From NCBI GenBank assembly GCA_046482855.1, contig JAWOEH010000121.1, positions 1 through 9,280 of the forward strand: a DNA stretch of 9,280 bases. The letters are read 5' to 3'. The position numbers were made by a program, and so were the translations under genes. Below are positions 6,969 to 9,280 of this stretch, in pieces. Origin of the DNA: CAYVSF01 sp046482855 (GTDB lineage Bacteria > Bacteroidota > Bacteroidia > Bacteroidales > UBA12077). The notes beneath the pieces are model-generated. The model was not told the origin of the DNA and did not search any database. It was given only the letters and a program-made list of their open reading frames with translations. The stretch's first letter is position 1. Every line of letters starts with the position of its first letter.

Positions 6969-7946
6969 TTAGAAATGGGGACACGGTAGGGCCGATTTCT
7001 TTTTCCGTTCTCGTATGCCCATATCGAACCGATAGGCGATGGAAATCTCATGGGCTCCCCCTGTTGCTGATAGCAGCCGGGAAGTTGAGATATCATAACT
7101 GTAATTGATGAACAGATCCTTAATGGTTGTACCTACAAGTAATACAACCGCATTTAAATCGGCCGACTCCGACAAGGCCGGTACACCTCGAAACCACAAA
7201 CCTATGCGAAACGGATCCTGCTCATAGTTCGCGCCTACGTCTAATTGATGAAAGCCGGCTTGGTGTTTAAAGAAAAAGGAGAGCGAGAGGAATTTATCTT
7301 CCATGGTTCGAACACGTTCGGCAAATTTATATCGCATCCCCCCAAAGGCCGTAAGTTTTAAGGAGGGGTAACTATAATCATCGGCAAACTGCTTGTTAAG
7401 TGCCAGCAAGTGATTTCCCGTAGCCCCTATCCACATGTTATCGGTATAGGTGATAACAGAGAAGGCAAAATCGTAATGACTGACATTCTCATTTACCGGC
7501 GTCTCAATAGAGGTGCCCGAATTTCGCATAATGGCATCGGCAAAACGTAAATCGCCATAGTTGATATGCCTGCTGTAATAAGCAGCCTGTAGTCCCGGAC
7601 GCATCTTGATCTTTTCGTTAATATCGATCATGTAGGAGTAAGACAGGCTTGCAATGGTTGAGTTGTAGGTGCCCCCTTCCTGATCGTTAAAGAGTAGTAA
7701 ACCTACACCACTTCTGTATTTGTCGACAAAATGGTCGAAGGAAAATGCGTAGGTAGAATACGCGCTGGGCAAACTAACCCACTGATTCCGGTAATTGGCT
7801 ATAATTCTCGATTGGCCTGTTGCTCCTGCAAAGGAGGGACCCAGGTACAATGGCGATGAATAAAATTGAGAGAATTGTGCATCCTGCCCAACTAAGCTTT
7901 GTGCACTCATAAGTGTAATTGTAAGTATAAATAAAAGTCTTCTCAT
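6969..7946 (-). CDS. PorP/SprF-family type IX secretion-associated outer-membrane protein
   Basis: Protein of 325 residues with a signal peptide (basic MRR, hydrophobic core to about residue 19, probable cleavage near LVG-QDAQ). It opens with the family hallmark DAQFSQFYSSPLYLGPSFAGATG and continues as alternating strands typical of a small outer-membrane beta-barrel. After the last strand (EISIAYRFD) comes a short basic tail, RERKKKSALPCPHF. PorP and SprF are linked to the type IX secretion system; SprF is needed for export of the adhesin SprB in Flavobacterium johnsoniae, and members of the family associate with type B sorting domains. Here the gene starts 20 bp after a gene encoding exactly such a domain, with AGGGG about 7 nt before the ATG. 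It is probably co-transcribed with and dedicated to that protein. Family call strong; partner assignment inferred from position. Confidence 0.92.
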   Translation of the reverse strand: MRRLLFILTITLMSAQSLVGQDAQFSQFYSSPLYLGPSFAGATGQSRIIANYRNQWVSLPSAYSTYAFSFDHFVDKYRSGVGLLLFNDQEGGTYNSTIASLSYSYMIDINEKIKMRPGLQAAYYSRHINYGDLRFADAIMRNSGTSIETPVNENVSHYDFAFSVITYTDNMWIGATGNHLLALNKQFADDYSYPSLKLTAFGGMRYKFAERVRTMEDKFLSLSFFFKHQAGFHQLDVGANYEQDPFRIGLWFRGVPALSESADLNAVVLLVGTTIKDLFINYSYDISTSRLLSATGGAHEISIAYRFDMGIRERKKKSALPCPHF

Positions 7947-7966
7947 TTTCTTACCCCTAAAAAATA

Positions 7967-9280
7967 CTATTGTCTTAATAATAAAACAGTTCCTATTTGG
8001 TTGAACGGCTTTCCATTGTTGTATGTGCCGCTAACTTTATAAACATAAACTCCCTCTTCCATTAGTTCCTCATCCCGGTAGCCATCCCATCCTATAGTAA
8101 TGTCGTTGCTTTCAAAGACCAGGATGCCCCATTTATTGAAAATTTCCAGATGGTACTCAGCAACTCCTTCACCAATGGGGAAGAATACATCGTTACTAAA
8201 ATCGTCGGGATTGTAGTACCCATACGAGGGGCCTTCCGTACTTGGAGTAAAGGCATTTGGGAATTGTAATTTACCACTCTCAATTACCTCCAGAGCATTG
8301 TTAATTCGGATGGAGTCGTAACAATTGTTCTCCGACCAAACATGGAGAGCTACATCGTAAACGCCAGCGGTTTCGTAAGTGTGCTTAGGATCTTGTTCCT
8401 GTGAGGTTTGGTTATCACCAAACTCCCATAAGTACCGATATGCGTTGGAAGAGGTACTGATAAATGCAGCTTGTTCGTCCGGTATGTACACCTCTTTATC
8501 AACCACCAGCATGGAGGCTTGTGGTTGATCATAAACCGTAATGAGCGTATCTTTGGTCACTTGCTCGCCATTGGGAGCCAGGACAGTGATACTGGGCCGA
8601 TAAATCCCAGGCGATTCGTAGGTGTGTTTTATCGTAACTTCCTGTGAACTGGTTCCATCATCAAAGTCCCAGGCAAACTCCAGGTTATCCAGTGAGTTAT
8701 TCACGAAGTATACTTCCAGGGGTGGACATCCTGCCGATTTCGAAATGACAAAACTGGCCGTTGGAGGCACATTGTACGTGACGGTAACATCATCGTAACT
8801 AATACATCCGTTTACGTCAACTGACCAACGGAAGGTGTTTAGTCCGGCGCCAAGTCCATCAACTTCTGTAATCGGATTGGAGGCATCTTGAAACGTGCCA
8901 CTACCGCCAATCACAGTCCATTGGCCGGTGCCTGCCGATGGGTTGCTGGCTACCAGTAAGGTAGTCGACTCATTAACTGTTTGGTCGGAACCTGCATTTA
9001 CTTCAATGGCATTGTTGGTAACCACTATTTCATCGTAGGTTGTACATTGGTCATAAGTTATGGTCCATCGCAATGTATTTGCACCAAATCCCAGGTCAGA
9101 GACCGTCGCATTAAAGTTTGAGGCATCATCAAAGTTGCCGGATCCGCTAATTACCATCCATTGCCCCGTGCCGGTTCCCGGATCGTTTGCATATAGCGGC
9201 GCTGAATTGCCACAGATGGCAAAGTCCTCGCCTGCATCAGCTTCGAAGGGAAGATCGTTGTAGATGATTACCTCATCTTG
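7967..9280 (-). CDS. Secreted repeat/PKD protein with type IX type B sorting domain, 5'-truncated by window edge
   Basis: The frame is open through the right edge, giving 437 visible residues; the Met codon at 9155-9157 is internal to a repeat and is not the start. In protein order there are two tandem repeats of about 80 residues (9277-9035 and 9034-8795) of the type AGxDQ...GTGQWTVIGGSG...LGxGxNTFRWxV...C.SYDD; then two PKD domains (8767-8528 with WDFDDG, and 8527-8276 with WEFGDNQT, each followed by HTYE and a G.Y strand); then a C-terminal sorting domain (8275-7970: FPNAFTP, FNKWGILVFES, GWDGYRDEELMEEGVYVYKV, GTVLLLR). This last part is the gliding-motility-associated C-terminal domain used by type IX secretion for surface proteins. 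The protein is therefore probably a large cell-surface adhesin or matrix protein. The next gene, 20 bp on, is its likely PorP/SprF partner. Ligand unknown. Confidence 0.92.
   Translation of the reverse strand, partial: QDEVIIYNDLPFEADAGEDFAICGNSAPLYANDPGTGTGQWMVISGSGNFDDASNFNATVSDLGFGANTLRWTITYDQCTTYDEIVVTNNAIEVNAGSDQTVNESTTLLVASNPSAGTGQWTVIGGSGTFQDASNPITEVDGLGAGLNTFRWSVDVNGCISYDDVTVTYNVPPTASFVISKSAGCPPLEVYFVNNSLDNLEFAWDFDDGTSSQEVTIKHTYESPGIYRPSITVLAPNGEQVTKDTLITVYDQPQASMLVVDKEVYIPDEQAAFISTSSNAYRYLWEFGDNQTSQEQDPKHTYETAGVYDVALHVWSENNCYDSIRINNALEVIESGKLQFPNAFTPSTEGPSYGYYNPDDFSNDVFFPIGEGVAEYHLEIFNKWGILVFESNDITIGWDGYRDEELMEEGVYVYKVSGTYNNGKPFNQIGTVLLLRQ
8795..9277 (-). repeat. Two tandem ~80-residue (240/243 bp) protein repeats in the adhesin
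   Basis: Repeat A (9277-9035, 81 codons) and repeat B (9034-8795, 80 codons) align end to end: DEVIIYND with DEIVVTNN, ADAGEDFAICG with VNAGSDQTVNE, GTGQWMVISGSGNFDDASN with GTGQWTVIGGSGTFQDASN, and GANTLRWTI with GLNTFRWSV. Repeat A keeps a Cys in AICG that repeat B lacks, while both keep the later Cys (DQC, NGC). The array reaches the window edge and probably continues. Confidence 0.85.

Noticed and set aside
7967..9157. The adhesin as a complete 396-residue protein starting at the ATG at 9157
   Set aside because: The reading frame and the repeat homology continue without a stop to the window edge, and the Met replaces a Thr within the GTGQWTVI motif of the repeat. There is no signal peptide, which a secreted protein requires.
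9060..9263. Plus-strand open frame of 67 codons opposite the adhesin repeats
   Set aside because: It is antisense to strongly conserved repeat coding sequence and has no recognisable features of its own.
1..9280. CRISPR array, tRNA/rRNA genes, insertion sequences, prophage or defence genes
   Set aside because: No short regular direct repeats, cloverleaf-like sequence, transposase motif or terminal inverted repeats were seen on either strand; the only tandem repeat is within protein coding sequence.

Overview
The window looks like chromosomal DNA from a member of the Bacteroidota, probably a marine or sediment-type lineage near the Marinilabiliales; that lower rank is a guess from how the proteins read. 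The phylum call rests on three things: a PorP/SprF-family outer-membrane protein paired with a protein carrying a type B (gliding-motility-type) type IX secretion sorting domain, promoter boxes of the Bacteroidota form TAnnTTTG, and near absence of Shine-Dalgarno sequences before most genes.

Left part (1-3539, plus strand): the 3' part of a YiiX/YebB-like permuted papain-fold cysteine hydrolase, then 27 bp later a 962-residue AddB-like protein. The latter has a degenerate helicase-like front and a C-terminal RecB-type PD-(D/E)XK nuclease with the four cysteines of an iron-sulfur staple. The 130 bp after it carry two matches to the Bacteroidota promoter and a possible short leader ORF.

Middle part (3670-6945, plus strand): the translation operon thrS-infC-rpmI-rplT (threonyl-tRNA synthetase, initiation factor IF-3, ribosomal proteins L35 and L20), closed by a strong hairpin terminator that should work in both directions. 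The most informative details are the infC start, best read as the rare codon ATA at 5667 behind a near-perfect Shine-Dalgarno, and an unexplained hairpin in the rpmI-rplT gap that could be an L20 control site.

Right part (6969-9280, minus strand, convergent): the 3' end of a large secreted repeat protein (two roughly 80-residue repeats visible, then two PKD domains, then a type B sorting domain), followed 20 bp later by a PorP/SprF-family protein. The two are probably co-transcribed and form a secretion/anchoring pair: the adhesin-like protein is exported by the type IX system, and the PorP/SprF partner holds or helps deliver it at the outer membrane. The adhesin gene runs off the right edge.

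No tRNA, rRNA, CRISPR array, insertion sequence or prophage signal was seen. Most of the window is conserved housekeeping DNA. The points worth a second look are regulatory (infC start, rpmI-rplT hairpin, thrS leader) and the adhesin/PorP pair. I do not see convincing evidence of a wholly new system.
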